From contig CP063163.1 in assembly GCA_014960805.1 (NCBI GenBank), forward strand, positions 3,869,001 to 3,933,000: DNA of 64,000 nucleotides, given 5' to 3'. The stretch's first letter is position 1. The number at the start of each line of letters is the position of its first letter. A program made the translations under genes and the position numbers. The stretch is from Cytobacillus suaedae. Its GTDB lineage: Bacteria > Bacillota > Bacilli > Bacillales > Bacillaceae_L. The notes beneath the pieces were generated by a model. That model made no database searches and was not told where the DNA came from. It saw only the letters and a program-made list of their open reading frames with translations. Positions 47,255 to 61,481 of the stretch are shown here, one piece after another.

Positions 47255-47498
47255 TAGTCAACACCTCCTGAAAAGACATAGGCTTGTGAAAACCCAAGGC
47301 GTGGGTTATCACCGTGTATAAGAAAAAATTGTTCCTAAACACATTTAGCAGTAGTTTAAATGTACCACAAATTAGGATTGTGGACAATAGCTTTCATTTC
47401 ACAGGTATTTTTGGCATTCCGTTGTTAAGTAGATGGTGGGTTAAACTACCATCTTTGTTCCTCTCCTTTCTGAGCAAATTATAAAGGGGGTGAACAAC

Positions 47499-47642
47499 AT
47501 GATTAATGAGGATTATGATATGTTACTCGAAACGTCGAAGAAATATCAGCGCATCTACTTAGGTGGAAATGAACCGAAAGTAAAAGGACATGAAAAAGAT
47601 ACAAAGGGTAAGAAAAGTAAGAGTGAACGTGGAGTGTACTAA
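47499..47642 (+). CDS. Small basic protein, unrecognised
   Basis: A 47-aa frame. AAGGGGG lies 8 nt upstream of the ATG, a good ribosome binding site, and a strong terminator lies just after the stop, so this looks like a real monocistronic gene. The N-terminus is acidic/mixed (INEDYDMLLETSKKYQ) and the C-terminus is Lys-rich. No family recognised. Confidence 0.6.
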   Translation: MINEDYDMLLETSKKYQRIYLGGNEPKVKGHEKDTKGKKSKSERGVY

Positions 47643-47659
47643 CAATATTTAATGAAGTT

Positions 47660-47701
47660 AGGCCAAATCAAGTTAATCCGTTACTTGATTTGGCCTTTTC
47701 T
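47660..47701 (+). terminator. Terminator of the 47-aa gene
   Basis: AGGCCAAATCAAGT/ACTTGATTTGGCCT perfect stem followed by TTTTC. Confidence 0.9.
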
Positions 47702-47815
47702 CGCTTTGGTAGGCGTTTTACTCGGCTTAATTTAACTTTATTCGCTAAACTCTTGGTTTTTCTCGCGTAAGTGATACCTTTTCTCGCCTAACTTCAAATT
47801 TACTCGCGCATATCC
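47697..47815. repeat. Degenerate tandem short repeat
   Basis: About six imperfect units related to TTTWCTCGCNTAA (for example TTTTCTCGC, TTTACTCGG, TTATTCGCTAA, TTTCTCGCGTAA, TTTTCTCGCCTAA, TTTACTCGCG) at about 15-25 bp spacing between two terminators. Function unknown. Confidence 0.45.
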
Positions 47816-47816
47816 T

Positions 47817-47857
47817 AAAAAAAGAGTATCAAGCATATAGCCTGATACTCTTTTTTT
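47817..47857. terminator. Bidirectional terminator of the glycolytic operon
   Basis: AAAAAAAGAGTATCA.../...TGATACTCTTTTTTT long stem just past the eno stop. Confidence 0.92.
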
Positions 47858-47859
47858 AC

Positions 47860-51680
<3,821 letters not shown>

Positions 51681-51698
51681 TCAATAAAGCTCTAATAC

Positions 51699-52883
51699 CT
51701 ATTTATCGTTTAAAGCAACCACACCTGGAAGTGCTTTGCCTTCCATGAATTCTAAGGAAGCTCCTCCGCCAGTGGAGATATGATCCATTTTTTCTGCAAA
51801 ATCAAATTTCTCAACCGCGGCTGCTGAATCTCCACCACCAATGACAGTGTAGGTATTTTCTGCATTAGCAAGTGCCCCAGCTACAGCCTTTGTACCATTT
51901 GCAAAAGCTTCTAGTTCAAATACTCCCATTGGTCCATTCCAGATAACAAGCTTAGAATTAGCAATTACATCACTATATAATTTGCTAGTTTCAGGCCCAA
52001 TATCCAATGCTTCCCAATCAGATGGAATTGAATCAATAGGAACTACCTTTGTATTAGCATCATTCGAAAAGTCATCGGCTACAATTGCATCTACCGGCAT
52101 GTAGAATTTAACGCCTTTTTCTTTTGCTTTTTCCATAAAGGACTTAGCTAGGTCTACTTTATCTTCTTCTAGTAGTGACTTACCTACCTCATGGCCTTGT
52201 GCTTTTACAAATGTATAAGCTAGTCCACCACCGATAATCAAGTTATCTACTTTTTCTAGTAGGTTCTCAATTACTCCGATTTTATCTTTAACCTTTGCTC
52301 CACCAATGATTGCTGTAAATGGTCGATCCGGATTAGAAAGAGCTTTACCTAATACCTCTAGTTCTTTTTCCATTAATAAACCTGAAACAGCTGGGAGGTA
52401 ATTCGCGATTCCTTCTGTAGATGCATGAGCTCGGTGGGCTGCACCAAACGCATCATTTACATAGATATCAGCTAACTCGGCAAAAGACTTAGCTAATTCT
52501 GAATCGTTCTTTTCTTCTCCAGGGTAAAAGCGTACATTTTCAAGGAGCAAAACATCACCTTGATTTAATTCTTCAATCTTTTGCTTTACAGAATCCCCGT
52601 AAGCTTCATCTGTTTTATGTACTTCTTTTCCTAACAGTTCACTTAAACGTCCTGCCACTGCTGTTAAACGCATTTCTTCAACAACTGTACCTTTTGGACG
52701 ACCAAGGTGACTTGCCAGTATAACCTTCGCGCCTTTTTCACTCAAAAACTGAATGGTAGGAAGTGCTGCGCGGATCCTTGTATCATCTGAAACTGAGCCA
52801 TCTTTCATCGGAACATTAAAATCAACACGACAAAATACGCGTTTTCCATTTACATCGATATCTCTTACCGACTTTTTGTTCAT
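51699..52883 (-). CDS. pgk: Phosphoglycerate kinase
   Basis: A 394-aa monomeric kinase making ATP from 1,3-bisphosphoglycerate. N-terminal substrate motif RVDFNVP (about 19), ASHLGRPKG (about 58), nucleotide motif GGAKVKDK (about 205) and C-terminal [12 protein letters not shown] (about 350) are present. It follows gapA with a terminator-like stem between, so gapA can be transcribed at a higher level. AGGGTA precedes the ATG. Confidence 0.99.
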   Translation of the reverse strand: MNKKSVRDIDVNGKRVFCRVDFNVPMKDGSVSDDTRIRAALPTIQFLSEKGAKVILASHLGRPKGTVVEEMRLTAVAGRLSELLGKEVHKTDEAYGDSVKQKIEELNQGDVLLLENVRFYPGEEKNDSELAKSFAELADIYVNDAFGAAHRAHASTEGIANYLPAVSGLLMEKELEVLGKALSNPDRPFTAIIGGAKVKDKIGVIENLLEKVDNLIIGGGLAYTFVKAQGHEVGKSLLEEDKVDLAKSFMEKAKEKGVKFYMPVDAIVADDFSNDANTKVVPIDSIPSDWEALDIGPETSKLYSDVIANSKLVIWNGPMGVFELEAFANGTKAVAGALANAENTYTVIGGGDSAAAVEKFDFAEKMDHISTGGGASLEFMEGKALPGVVALNDK

Positions 52884-52913
52884 TTAATACCCTCCGTTTT
52901 ATCTAATACTTAA

Positions 52914-52949
52914 AAATAGGAGAGGGGTATTTGCCCCTCTCCCCTTTGT
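52914..52949 (-). terminator. Terminator/processing stem between gapA and pgk
   Basis: GGAGAGGGG/CCCCTCTCC perfect stem, loop CAAATA, followed by TATTTTT on the minus strand. It may set the gapA to pgk ratio by partial termination. Confidence 0.8.
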
Positions 52950-53023
52950 TTAACTACCAACATCTATTATAGTATTAGTTTGGCTAATATACCAAGAAAA
53001 TCCAAGGCTATTTTTCGACAGAA

Positions 53024-54046
<1,023 letters not shown>

Positions 54047-54070
54047 TTAATTGACTAAACATTACTAATT

Positions 54071-55096
54071 TTAAGTATGTGATTCTACCAATTGATTGGC
54101 AGCACCTTCATCTGTAATTAAAATGGAATGATGCGCTTGTTTCATGTATGATTCAATTGCCTTAGCCTTTGAAGCACCACCTGCAACCGCGATAACATGT
54201 TCAATTTTGTTTAAATGCTCAAGCTGTATACCAATTGTTTGAACCTTATGAACAACAGTACCCTCTTGGTTAAAATAATAACCAAACGCCTCGGCAACGC
54301 CATGTGACGTTATGATTTTCTGTACATCCTCTGTAGAGGTTTTTCTTCGTTCTGCCATTGTTATAGCATCTCCAATACCATGTACTACAATACTTGAGGA
54401 CTTAATTAGATTAAGGACCTCTTGGATGGAGGGTTCAGCAACAAAAGATTGATAGGCATCAGGACTTACGACGTCTGGTACATGTAAAAGTCTGTAGTTC
54501 CCTATTGCCTTTTCTGCCATTTTTGCACAGATTGTATTTGCTTGGTTTTCAACATGTTCACCTAAACCACCTCGGGCTGGTACGAAGAGCATTTCACGAT
54601 TTTTAAAATCGGCAGTCATCATCTCCGCTACGGCAGCTAGGGTTGTTCCACCTGTTACAGCAATGATATTTCTATCTGTAAGGTACTCCTTCATCTTTGT
54701 AATAGTAGCTCTTCCCATTTCTTTTTTTACCCAAGGGAAAACATCACTATCTCCTGAAACAACGATTACATCTCTTAGTTTTAATTTTTTCTTCAGTTTT
54801 GATTCCAAAACTTTTAAACCAGATACCTCTTTCATCAAGTCTTCTAATTGAAGAAACAACATCGTTCCTTCCTTTGTTAGACTCATACCGGACGAACCAA
54901 TTTGGAGAAGGTCTTGATCTTTCAAGAATTGGACTTCGGCCCGAAGAATTCGTTCACTCAGCCCTAGACTTGTGGATAAACTTCTTCTTCCAATCGGTTG
55001 CATCAACCGTATGTATTTCAGGATATTGTAACGCTTTTGCATAACCTCAAGTAAATCAGGTAACAATTTACTTTGAATCTCAAGAATTGACTTCAC
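54071..55096 (-). CDS. cggR: Central glycolytic genes regulator CggR
   Basis: A 341-aa SorC-family repressor: N-terminal helix-turn-helix (about 25-65; GRRSLSTSLGLSERILRAEVQFL) and a C-terminal sugar-binding domain (about 90-341) with GGTTLAAVAE and SSIVVHGIGDA. In Bacillus, fructose-1,6-bisphosphate binding releases it from the operator. The operator lies 24-61 bp upstream. It is first in the operon cggR-gapA-pgk-tpiA-gpmI-eno. Confidence 0.97.
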   Translation of the reverse strand: MKSILEIQSKLLPDLLEVMQKRYNILKYIRLMQPIGRRSLSTSLGLSERILRAEVQFLKDQDLLQIGSSGMSLTKEGTMLFLQLEDLMKEVSGLKVLESKLKKKLKLRDVIVVSGDSDVFPWVKKEMGRATITKMKEYLTDRNIIAVTGGTTLAAVAEMMTADFKNREMLFVPARGGLGEHVENQANTICAKMAEKAIGNYRLLHVPDVVSPDAYQSFVAEPSIQEVLNLIKSSSIVVHGIGDAITMAERRKTSTEDVQKIITSHGVAEAFGYYFNQEGTVVHKVQTIGIQLEHLNKIEHVIAVAGGASKAKAIESYMKQAHHSILITDEGAANQLVESHT

Positions 55097-55119
55097 TGAA
55101 ATTTCCCCTTTTTACCAGT

Positions 55120-55157
55120 CGGGACATTTTACGTCCCTATGTGACATATTATGTCCC
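55120..55157. promoter_or_regulatory. cggR: CggR operator
   Basis: On the minus strand, two repeats GGGACATAATATGTC and GGGACGTAAAATGTCCCG separated by ACATA. This is the tandem arrangement of the known B. subtilis CggR operator and lies just upstream of cggR. Confidence 0.85.
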
Positions 55158-55171
55158 ACCAGTAGTAAAAA

Positions 55172-55203
55172 AAATCACTGAAGGCTACTTCATCAATGAT
55201 TTC
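55172..55203 (-). terminator. Terminator upstream of cggR
   Basis: Minus-strand AAATCA(TT)GATGAAG / CTTCA(G)TGATTT stem with loop TAGC and an eight-T tail. It ends the rpoN/glutaredoxin-like transcript. Confidence 0.8.
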
Positions 55204-55239
55204 TAACTCTACAAGTTTATTCTAACAGTAGTAAAAACG

Positions 55240-55497
55240 TTATTCAATAGGCGTTTTTTCAAGTAAACGCTTTCTTATTGAATCTTTATCGACAATTCCA
55301 TAAGTAATCTCTTCTCCATCAATCTCAACGACTGGAATCATGATTTGGTATTTTTCTAACAGTACATCATCCTGATAAATATCAACCTCTTCAATTGTTA
55401 TAGGAAATTCTTCTCCAAATTTTTCAAGTACCATTTTTGCTTTTACACATAACGGACAATCTATTTTTGAATACATAATAATTTTTGTTTTTTCCAA
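55240..55497 (-). CDS. Glutaredoxin-like thioredoxin-fold protein
   Basis: A protein of about 85 aa with a CPLC redox motif (Cys near 12 and 15), a cis-Pro in MIPVVEIDGEEI and a C-terminal helix, as in NrdH/YruB-type redoxins. It could pass electrons from thioredoxin reductase or glutathione-like thiols. A TTG start at 55497 fits the AGGA site at 8-10 nt; a GTG three codons earlier is too close to it. It lies 10 bp downstream of rpoN and upstream of cggR. Confidence 0.85.
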   Translation of the reverse strand: MEKTKIIMYSKIDCPLCVKAKMVLEKFGEEFPITIEEVDIYQDDVLLEKYQIMIPVVEIDGEEITYGIVDKDSIRKRLLEKTPIE

Positions 55498-55515
55498 AAG
55501 AAACACGTCCTAACA

Positions 55516-56832
55516 TTAGTCATATCTTTTTCGAAGTGAGGAAGAAAGAATTCCGAGTTGATCCCTATATTTTGCGATTGTACGTCTTGAGACCACAATA
55601 TTATGTTCACTTTCTAGTATTTCTACAATTTTCTGGTCTGATAATGGTTTGATTTTATTTTCTGCTGATACAATCTTTTCAATTATTTCTTTAACCCCTG
55701 TTGAAGATGTATCTTCACCTGAATTAGCTGTTTGTATTGCACTGCTAAAAAAAGACTTCATTTCCACAACGCCATAGGGTGTTTGAACATATTTATCGCG
55801 ACATGTTCGGCTAACAGTGGATTCATGAACATCAATCGCGTCTGCAACTTCCTTCATCGTAAGGGGTTTTAAGTAGGTTGTGCCTTTTAGAAAATAATCG
55901 GGTTGACGTTGAATGATTTCATTCATAACAAGCAAAATAGTTTGTTTCCGCTGCTCAAGGCTTTTTATAATCCATTGACATTGCTGGGCCTTTTCTTTTA
56001 AGTATGAAAGAGCTTGTGCATCATTCACACTTTCTAGCGATTTATAGTACTGCAGATTAAGTGAGACCTTAGGTAGAAACTCATCATGTATGTTTATTTC
56101 AATTTCTCCATTTTCAACTGTAACAGAAAGGTCAGGAGTAATGTAATCTTGTTTCCCTTCATAAAAGGCATTACCTGGCCGAGGGTTCAGTGTTACGATA
56201 AGGTCACTAACCGCCTGGATTGCTTTTAAATCATAAGAAGTGTGTTTCGTAATCTCTCTCCAAGTTTTGGAGGCAAATAAGTCAAAGTGATTTCTTATTA
56301 TATCTTCCGCCAATTGGCTTCTATTGGGTAGCCTCTCAAGTTGAAGTAGTAAACATTCCTTCACACTTCTAGCTCCAACTCCTGCGGGATCTAAACTTTG
56401 AATTAAACTTAGCTGATTAATCACTAACTCCTTAGGAATAAGAAGATTTTCAGCAATCTCATTACAGTCCATTGTTAAATAGCCATTATGGTCTACTAGA
56501 TCAATGATATATTCTGTGATTTTACGCTGATATGGCTCTAGTTTAATTAAAGAAATCTGTTCACCTAAATATTGATGTAACGTTTTCTGGTGTAAGTCAA
56601 CAAAATCCAATGGATTCAATTTTTCTGCTCTTTTTAGTGGTGCTTTTTTCTTACTATATAAATTGGCTTCTGCGCCGGAAATTTCAATTAGTGGGTTTTC
56701 AAGGGTCTGCTCCTGTAAAAATTCAGACAGCTCGAGTGCGGAATATTGTAGTAACGTGATTGCTTGCGTTAATTCTTTTGTCATTGTTAACTTTAATGAC
56801 TGTTGTTGAAATAACCCTACTCTCATATTCAT
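55516..56832 (-). CDS. rpoN: RNA polymerase sigma-54 factor
   Basis: A 438-aa sigma factor (SigL in B. subtilis). N-terminal Gln-rich activator region (LFQQQSLKLTMTKELTQAITLLQ, region I, residues 5-30), core-binding region II (about 100-300), and a C-terminal HTH (about 335-380) plus RpoN box SRRTIAKYRDQLGI (about 416). It needs an AAA+ activator to open promoters. GGAGGG lies 7 nt upstream of the ATG. Its position upstream of cggR matches Bacillus. Confidence 0.97.
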   Translation of the reverse strand: MNMRVGLFQQQSLKLTMTKELTQAITLLQYSALELSEFLQEQTLENPLIEISGAEANLYSKKKAPLKRAEKLNPLDFVDLHQKTLHQYLGEQISLIKLEPYQRKITEYIIDLVDHNGYLTMDCNEIAENLLIPKELVINQLSLIQSLDPAGVGARSVKECLLLQLERLPNRSQLAEDIIRNHFDLFASKTWREITKHTSYDLKAIQAVSDLIVTLNPRPGNAFYEGKQDYITPDLSVTVENGEIEINIHDEFLPKVSLNLQYYKSLESVNDAQALSYLKEKAQQCQWIIKSLEQRKQTILLVMNEIIQRQPDYFLKGTTYLKPLTMKEVADAIDVHESTVSRTCRDKYVQTPYGVVEMKSFFSSAIQTANSGEDTSSTGVKEIIEKIVSAENKIKPLSDQKIVEILESEHNIVVSRRTIAKYRDQLGILSSSLRKRYD

Positions 56833-56987
56833 TACACACCCTCCTCACTGTATGCCCTTTCAAAGCCATATGTATCTTATTTTACCTCATCCGCCCTGTA
56901 TGGTGAATGGCAAATTGTTGGGAATGTATCACATGTATTTTTTAAAATAGAAAGTTAGATGCTACATACAAGGGGTGATTTTAATTT

Positions 56988-57164
56988 ATGAGAAAAAATG
57001 AAGTCTTATATACTGGTCCTCTAACAGGTACTTTGGCTGAGGCAAAGGAAAAAGGATATAACGAAGAATTTGGAGAAGAGTTTGATCCTATCCAACAATC
57101 GTGGCGTGTGAACCCAGTTGATGAAGCAGAATATGATGGAACAATTGGATATAAAGATGCATAA
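56988..57164 (+). CDS. Small acidic protein, unrecognised
   Basis: A 58-aa frame rich in Glu and Asp with no Cys: KNEVLYTGPLTGTLAEAKEKG at the N-terminus (residues 3-23) and a helix-breaking C-terminus. AGGGGTG lies about 10 nt upstream of the ATG, and a terminator follows. It is monocistronic between rpoN and tRNA-Arg. I do not recognise the family. Confidence 0.6.
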   Translation: MRKNEVLYTGPLTGTLAEAKEKGYNEEFGEEFDPIQQSWRVNPVDEAEYDGTIGYKDA

Positions 57165-57170
57165 TAAAAA

Positions 57171-57211
57171 CAAAAACCGTCTTACCTTTTCATAGGTGAA
57201 ACGGTTTTTTT
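57171..57211 (+). terminator. Terminator of the 58-aa gene
   Basis: AAAACCGT/ACGGTTTT arms with an inner TACCT/AGGTG stem and seven T. It lies immediately before the tRNA gene's 3' end on the other strand. Confidence 0.8.
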
Positions 57212-57212
57212 A

Positions 57213-57284
57213 CGCCCTCGACAGGATTTGAACCCACCCTAAGAGAACCGGAATCTCTTGTGCTATCCACTACACTACGAGGGC
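57213..57284 (-). tRNA. trnQ-Arg: tRNA-Arg (CCG)
   Basis: A 72-nt cloverleaf: acceptor GCCCTCG/CGAGGGC, anticodon arm AGAGA-TTCCGGT-TCTCT giving anticodon CCG (reads CGG), T-arm GTGGGTTCAAATCCTGT-type with loop TTCAAAT. The CCA is not encoded. Its position before clpP matches trnQ-Arg of B. subtilis. Confidence 0.95.
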
Positions 57285-57460
57285 ATTACAATAAATGTAA
57301 ACACTGCATTCATCATTATATGTTAGATTTATTTCCATTGCAAGAAATTTTAAAGGGTTAAAAAATGACAATCAAGGGTATCATGGTGATTGTAGTTTTT
57401 CTTTTTACATATAATTTACTTAGGTCTTATGTAAAATTTTTTCACTATATAATTTTAATC

Positions 57461-57642
57461 AGTGGATTGGAGCGTAAGGCACTTGACTCCTGCGGGAAGA
57501 AGAGGAAAGGTCGAGACCCCGCAGACGGTACGTCGAGGAGGCTTGACTTCCTCCCCGATGGGAATTCGCCCTTGAAAAAGCCGGCAGTTCGGCTTGTTCA
57601 TAATTCCCCGCGGAAAGCAAGTGCCTACAGCGCAAAGGAACG
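57461..57642 (-). repeat. Palindromic intergenic repeat, copy F
   Basis: A 182-bp copy, long version with the AAAAAGCCGGCAGTTCGGCTT module. It lies between the tRNA gene and clpP, about 80 bp upstream of the clpP promoter. Confidence 0.88.
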
Positions 57643-57722
57643 GGCAAGATACAATTTGCCTTTTAAAAAGAGGTAATAACTACCCCTCGGTAGAAATAGG
57701 ATAGTGATAGCAAGGTCTTTCG

Positions 57723-57752
57723 TTTGACCTTAGTTGACCTTAGTTGTATGAT
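57723..57752 (+). promoter_or_regulatory. clpP: clpP promoter with CtsR operator
   Basis: TTTGACCTTAGTTGACC (57723-57739) is the reverse of the CtsR direct-repeat consensus RGTCAAANANRGTCAAA, with a degenerate third repeat next to it. It overlaps the -35 TTGACC, and TATGAT follows at 17-bp spacing (57747-57752). Heat-stress control is expected. Confidence 0.85.
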
Positions 57753-57798
57753 AAACATATACATATTTGAAGAATTAATTAAAGGAGGAAGAATTTAC

Positions 57799-58404
57799 AT
57801 GAACTTAATCCCTACAGTTATTGAACAAACAAACCGTGGCGAACGCGCATACGATATTTACTCACGTCTTTTAAAAGACCGTATTATTATGTTAGGTAGC
57901 GGAATAGACGATAATGTTGCAAACTCAATCGTTTCTCAATTATTATTCTTAGCTGCTGAAGACCCAGAAAAAGATATCTCACTTTACATCAATAGCCCAG
58001 GTGGATCTATCACAGCTGGTATGGCTATTTATGACACAATGCAGTTCATCAAGCCAAAGGTATCTACAATTTGTATCGGTATGGCAGCTTCAATGGGAGC
58101 TTTCCTACTAGCAGCTGGTGAAAAAGGCAAACGTTTTGCACTTCCTAACAGTGAAGTTATGATTCATCAACCTCTTGGTGGAGCACAAGGGCAAGCAACT
58201 GAAATTGAAATTGCTGCTAAACGTATTCTTTTCTTACGTGATAAGTTGAATAACATTCTTTCAGAACGCACTGGTCAACCATTAGAAGTAATTGAGCGTG
58301 ACACAGAGCGCGATAACTTTATGACTGCTGAAAAAGCTCTTGATTACGGACTAATTGATCAAGTGTTAACAAGAAAACCTGATGAAGGTCCTGCTAGTAA
58401 GTAA
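57799..58404 (+). CDS. clpP: ATP-dependent Clp protease proteolytic subunit
   Basis: A 201-aa serine protease. Catalytic Ser in [11 protein letters not shown] (about 97), His in [11 protein letters not shown] (about 122), Asp in RDTERDNFM (about 172). Tetradecamers work with ClpX and ClpC to degrade misfolded and SsrA-tagged proteins, such as those tagged by the tmRNA in this window. The start at 57799 has GGAGG about 9 nt upstream; the upstream open frame covers the CtsR promoter and is not coding. Confidence 0.98.
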   Translation: MNLIPTVIEQTNRGERAYDIYSRLLKDRIIMLGSGIDDNVANSIVSQLLFLAAEDPEKDISLYINSPGGSITAGMAIYDTMQFIKPKVSTICIGMAASMGAFLLAAGEKGKRFALPNSEVMIHQPLGGAQGQATEIEIAAKRILFLRDKLNNILSERTGQPLEVIERDTERDNFMTAEKALDYGLIDQVLTRKPDEGPASK

Positions 58405-58420
58405 TATTTATAATCAAAGT

Positions 58421-58455
58421 AAGGTGTCCCTTAGTAACATGGGGACGCCTTTTTT
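58421..58455 (+). terminator. Terminator of clpP
   Basis: AAGGTGTCCC/GGGGACGCCTT stem with a six-T tail. Confidence 0.9.
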
Positions 58456-58627
58456 AGTGGGGATTTTGATTCGGATTCGTTCTGGCATTTTCAGGGATAT
58501 GGTCCGCATGCCAGGGATTTGGATGTAAGGCGATTCAAGGATCTATGCTGGAGGCATTCTTTACTGGCACTAGATGTTTGGACCAGTTTGTCGATAGCTA
58601 TTTATCTATTAAGGAAAAACTTAGACA

Positions 58628-58825
58628 ATGCCAACAACTAATTTTGCTTTTATCGGTAAGTTTTTATCCACTGATGTTTCCTCACAATTAACCTGGCTAG
58701 AATCAGAAGTCGTACGATTTACACGACGTAAGCTACGTCCTATTACCCCACTTGAACTTCGAGATCACCTTGGAATATGTGACCGGCAAGTTAGACGAAT
58801 CTTGCATAACTTCAATCTACAGTGA
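58628..58825 (+). CDS. Possible short HTH-like remnant
   Basis: A 65-aa frame whose C-terminal half (PLELRDHLGICDRQVRRIL) looks like a helix-turn-helix. The ribosome binding site AAGGA is about 13 nt from the ATG, too far for comfort. It lies in a 690-bp gap of repeats and could be a gene fragment or a chance frame. Confidence 0.3.
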   Translation: MPTTNFAFIGKFLSTDVSSQLTWLESEVVRFTRRKLRPITPLELRDHLGICDRQVRRILHNFNLQ

Positions 58826-58855
58826 TTCATGTGAAAAACATTGTTGGATCATTTA

Positions 58856-59050
58856 TAGGACTGAGAATCCGCTATTTAAGGATTTCTGTCTAGTTCTGGG
58901 CTCATCGTGGACTGACATTCCGCTATTAGTCTAATATGAGCTTTTGGGGTGGGGGTTTAGGGAATATAACGGAATCTGAGTCCGCAATTGCACCTTTTTT
59001 GTGGATTTTGAACCATTTAACTGATTCTGAGTCCGCATTCACATTCTTAA
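58856..59050. repeat. Tandem-like repeats with a TGAGTCCGC core
   Basis: Four diverged units: GGACTGAGAATCCGCTATT (58858), GGACTGACATTCCGCTATT (58909), GGAATCTGAGTCCGC (58971) and TGATTCTGAGTCCGC (59022). Spacing is close to 51 bp, with one interval of about 62. The rest of the 58456-59144 gap holds no gene I can support beyond one weak short frame. Confidence 0.6.
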
Positions 59051-59144
59051 AGAGTAGAGATTGCAGTCAACTACGAAGTAAAAGGATGATTTTCTAATGG
59101 AAGTTTATTTGACCTTGCTCTAACATTACCCGATGCCGGCTAAC

Positions 59145-59181
59145 AAAAAAGGCCCTCTCACTAAACAGTGATTGGCCCTTT
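59145..59181 (-). terminator. Terminator of the crh transcript
   Basis: Minus-strand AAAGG(G)CC / GG(G)CCTTT arms with inner CACT/AGTG, followed by TTTTT. Confidence 0.75.
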
Positions 59182-59186
59182 ATCGT

Positions 59187-59444
59187 TTATCCCTCTTGTT
59201 GAACAAATGTCGCTAATGCTTCTAATGCATCTGCTTCATCATTACCTTCAGCAGCTAACGTAATTGTAGCTCCAGAGCCAACTGCTAAGCTCATTAGACC
59301 CATAATACTTTTCGCATTAACCTTTTTGCCATCTTTCTCTAGGAAAATATCTGAAGAATACTTATTTGCCTCTTGAACGAAAAGGGCAGCTGGACGCGCC
59401 TGTAAACCTGTTTTTAATAATACCTCTACTTGTTTTTCAACCAT
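59187..59444 (-). CDS. crh: Catabolite repression HPr-like protein Crh
   Basis: An 85-aa HPr-fold protein. Position 15 is Gln (TGLQARPAA), not the phosphate-accepting His of HPr, so it cannot act in the sugar phosphotransferase relay. Ser46 (NAKSIMGLMSLA), the HPr-kinase site, is present. Crh phosphorylated at Ser46 is a CcpA corepressor, and unphosphorylated Crh acts on methylglyoxal synthase in B. subtilis. It lies downstream of whiA in the conserved rapZ-yvcK-whiA-crh order. Confidence 0.96.
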   Translation of the reverse strand: MVEKQVEVLLKTGLQARPAALFVQEANKYSSDIFLEKDGKKVNAKSIMGLMSLAVGSGATITLAAEGNDEADALEALATFVQQEG

Positions 59445-59471
59445 TTTAATTCCTCCTCTATTTTGTTGTTT

Positions 59472-60428
59472 TTAGCTATCGGAAATCGGATGTCCGGCAC
59501 GTATTTTATCTGCTATTTCGTCAATCTTCCGCAAGCGGTGATTGATTCCTGATTTACTGATTGTTCCTGTTGAAACCATTTCTCCGAGTTCTTTTAAAGT
59601 GACATCAGCATATTTCACGCGAAGCTCTGCAATTTCGCGAAGCTTCTCTGGTAATGCAGTTAAACCAACGGTTGATTCAATGAATCTTATATTTTCAACC
59701 TGTCGTAATGCAGCACCAATCGTTTTATTTAAATTGGCTGTCTCACAGTTTACAAGTCGGTTCACGGAATTTCTCATATCCCGAACAATCCTTATATCTT
59801 CAAAGCGAAGCAACGCACTGTGAGCTCCAATTATATTCAAAAATTCAGTAATTCTCTCTGCTTCTTTAAGATAAGTAATAAACCCTTTTTTGCGCTCTAA
59901 TGTTTTAGCATTTAAGCCGAACGTATTCATTAATTCACATAAAGACTCGATATGTTCTTTGTATAACGAAAATATTTCTAGATGATATGACGATGTTTCT
60001 GGGTTATTAACAGAACCACCTGCTAGAAATGCCCCACGAAGATAGGAACGCTTACAGCACTTTTTAACAATGAGCTCTTTTGAAATATCATATAAAAAAG
60101 TGAAGCCCTCATTACTTTTTACGATCTTTAAATCTTCTAAAATTTCCTGTGCGCGCTCTACAAGGCGAACGATATAAACATTATTTTTTTTCAGTCTCAT
60201 CTTTTTACGAACAAGCAGCTCAATTGTTACATTGTATTCTGATTTTAGCAATGTATATATTCTACGGGCAATTGCAGCATTTTCCGTTTGAATATCTAGG
60301 ACTAGTTTTCTATTCGAAAAGGAGAGTGAGCCATTCATTCGAATTAAAGCTGATAGCTCTGAACGAACACAGCAAGGCTTTAATTGTATATTTGTAAGTT
60401 CTTTCTTTGTTTCTGATGCAAATGACAC
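59472..60428 (-). CDS. whiA: DNA-binding protein WhiA
   Basis: A 318-aa protein with an N-terminal LAGLIDADG-like domain without catalytic residues and a C-terminal HTH (about 225-300; [20 protein letters not shown]). In B. subtilis it affects chromosome segregation and cell division. The GTG start at 60428 has GGGGGTG about 7 nt upstream and matches the known length (about 316 aa); earlier in-frame codons do not. It lies between yvcK and crh. Confidence 0.97.
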   Translation of the reverse strand: MSFASETKKELTNIQLKPCCVRSELSALIRMNGSLSFSNRKLVLDIQTENAAIARRIYTLLKSEYNVTIELLVRKKMRLKKNNVYIVRLVERAQEILEDLKIVKSNEGFTFLYDISKELIVKKCCKRSYLRGAFLAGGSVNNPETSSYHLEIFSLYKEHIESLCELMNTFGLNAKTLERKKGFITYLKEAERITEFLNIIGAHSALLRFEDIRIVRDMRNSVNRLVNCETANLNKTIGAALRQVENIRFIESTVGLTALPEKLREIAELRVKYADVTLKELGEMVSTGTISKSGINHRLRKIDEIADKIRAGHPISDS

Positions 60429-60498
60429 AACATCACCCCCGTGTAGATGGTTAGAAAGTGCATCCGTTTGCACTTTTTATTATAAATGATTTTGCAAA

Positions 60499-61479
60499 TT
60501 AATTCCCCTCTAAAACACGGGCTGAATCAACTAAATTATATAAGATGGAAGCAACTTTGGTTGTGTCATGACGAATTACTTCATCTTCGTAACTAATTAT
60601 ATTTCCATGTATAATTTCAAGGCCTAGCGCAGAAAGACGTTGTAAGTCGTAATCAACGGATTGCGCAAGCTCTTTTGCATATTTTGCTTTAATCTTATCA
60701 GGAATTCCTTCATCATTCACTAAAATCATATCAAGAAATGATGAATTCATATGTCGGTATAAGGCTTTTACATGATCACTAGCTGTGTAATTTAAGGTCT
60801 CACCAGCTTGTGTCATCACGTTACATATATAAACCTTTTTTGCTTTGGCTTTTATGACTTCTTCTCCGATTTTAGGCACTAGTAAGTTCGGAAGAATACT
60901 AGTATAGAGACTACCTGGGCCAACTATAATTAAGTCAGCTTCACGGATTGCTGTCAAGGTTTCATTCACGGGTTCAATGTCTTCAGGTGTTAGAAAGACT
61001 CTCTTGATTTCCTTACCTGAATACGGAATTTTTGATTCTCCTGACACAATTGTTCCGTCTTCCATTTCTGCATGCAACACAACACTACGATTTGCAGCAG
61101 GTAACACTCGTCCTCGGACGTTTAACACCTTGCTCATTTCGCTTATGGCATGTACAAAGTCACCTGTAATTGTTGTCATTGCCGCTAGAATTAGATTACC
61201 AAGTGAGTGTCCAGACAACCCACTTCCATTTTTAAATCGATGCTGAAACAACTCCTCTACTAATGGTTCAACATCTGATAATGCCGCTATTACATTACGT
61301 ATATCCCCTGGTGGTGGAATATCCATCTCATCACGAAGTCTACCTGAACTGCCACCATCATCTGCAACTGTTACAATTGCAGTTATATCTAGAGGATGCT
61401 TCTTTAACCCTCTTAGTAAGACGGAAAGACCTGTTCCTCCCCCGATAATGACGATTCTAGGCTGTCTTGCTTGCTTCAT
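60499..61479 (-). CDS. yvcK: Gluconeogenesis factor YvcK
   Basis: A 326-aa UDP-sugar-binding CofD-like protein. Nucleotide motif GGGTGLSVLLRGLK (about 13-26), TVADDGGSSGRLR (about 37) and GDIRN. It is needed for growth on gluconeogenic carbon sources and for cell shape; known to be controlled by PrkC phosphorylation in B. subtilis. It begins 2 bp after rapZ, so the two are tightly coupled. Confidence 0.97.
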   Translation of the reverse strand: MKQARQPRIVIIGGGTGLSVLLRGLKKHPLDITAIVTVADDGGSSGRLRDEMDIPPPGDIRNVIAALSDVEPLVEELFQHRFKNGSGLSGHSLGNLILAAMTTITGDFVHAISEMSKVLNVRGRVLPAANRSVVLHAEMEDGTIVSGESKIPYSGKEIKRVFLTPEDIEPVNETLTAIREADLIIVGPGSLYTSILPNLLVPKIGEEVIKAKAKKVYICNVMTQAGETLNYTASDHVKALYRHMNSSFLDMILVNDEGIPDKIKAKYAKELAQSVDYDLQRLSALGLEIIHGNIISYEDEVIRHDTTKVASILYNLVDSARVLEGN

Positions 61480-61481
61480 AA

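Noticed and set aside
47136-47387. 83-codon frame overlapping secG
   Set aside because: secG is in another frame with a good ribosome binding site and family signature.
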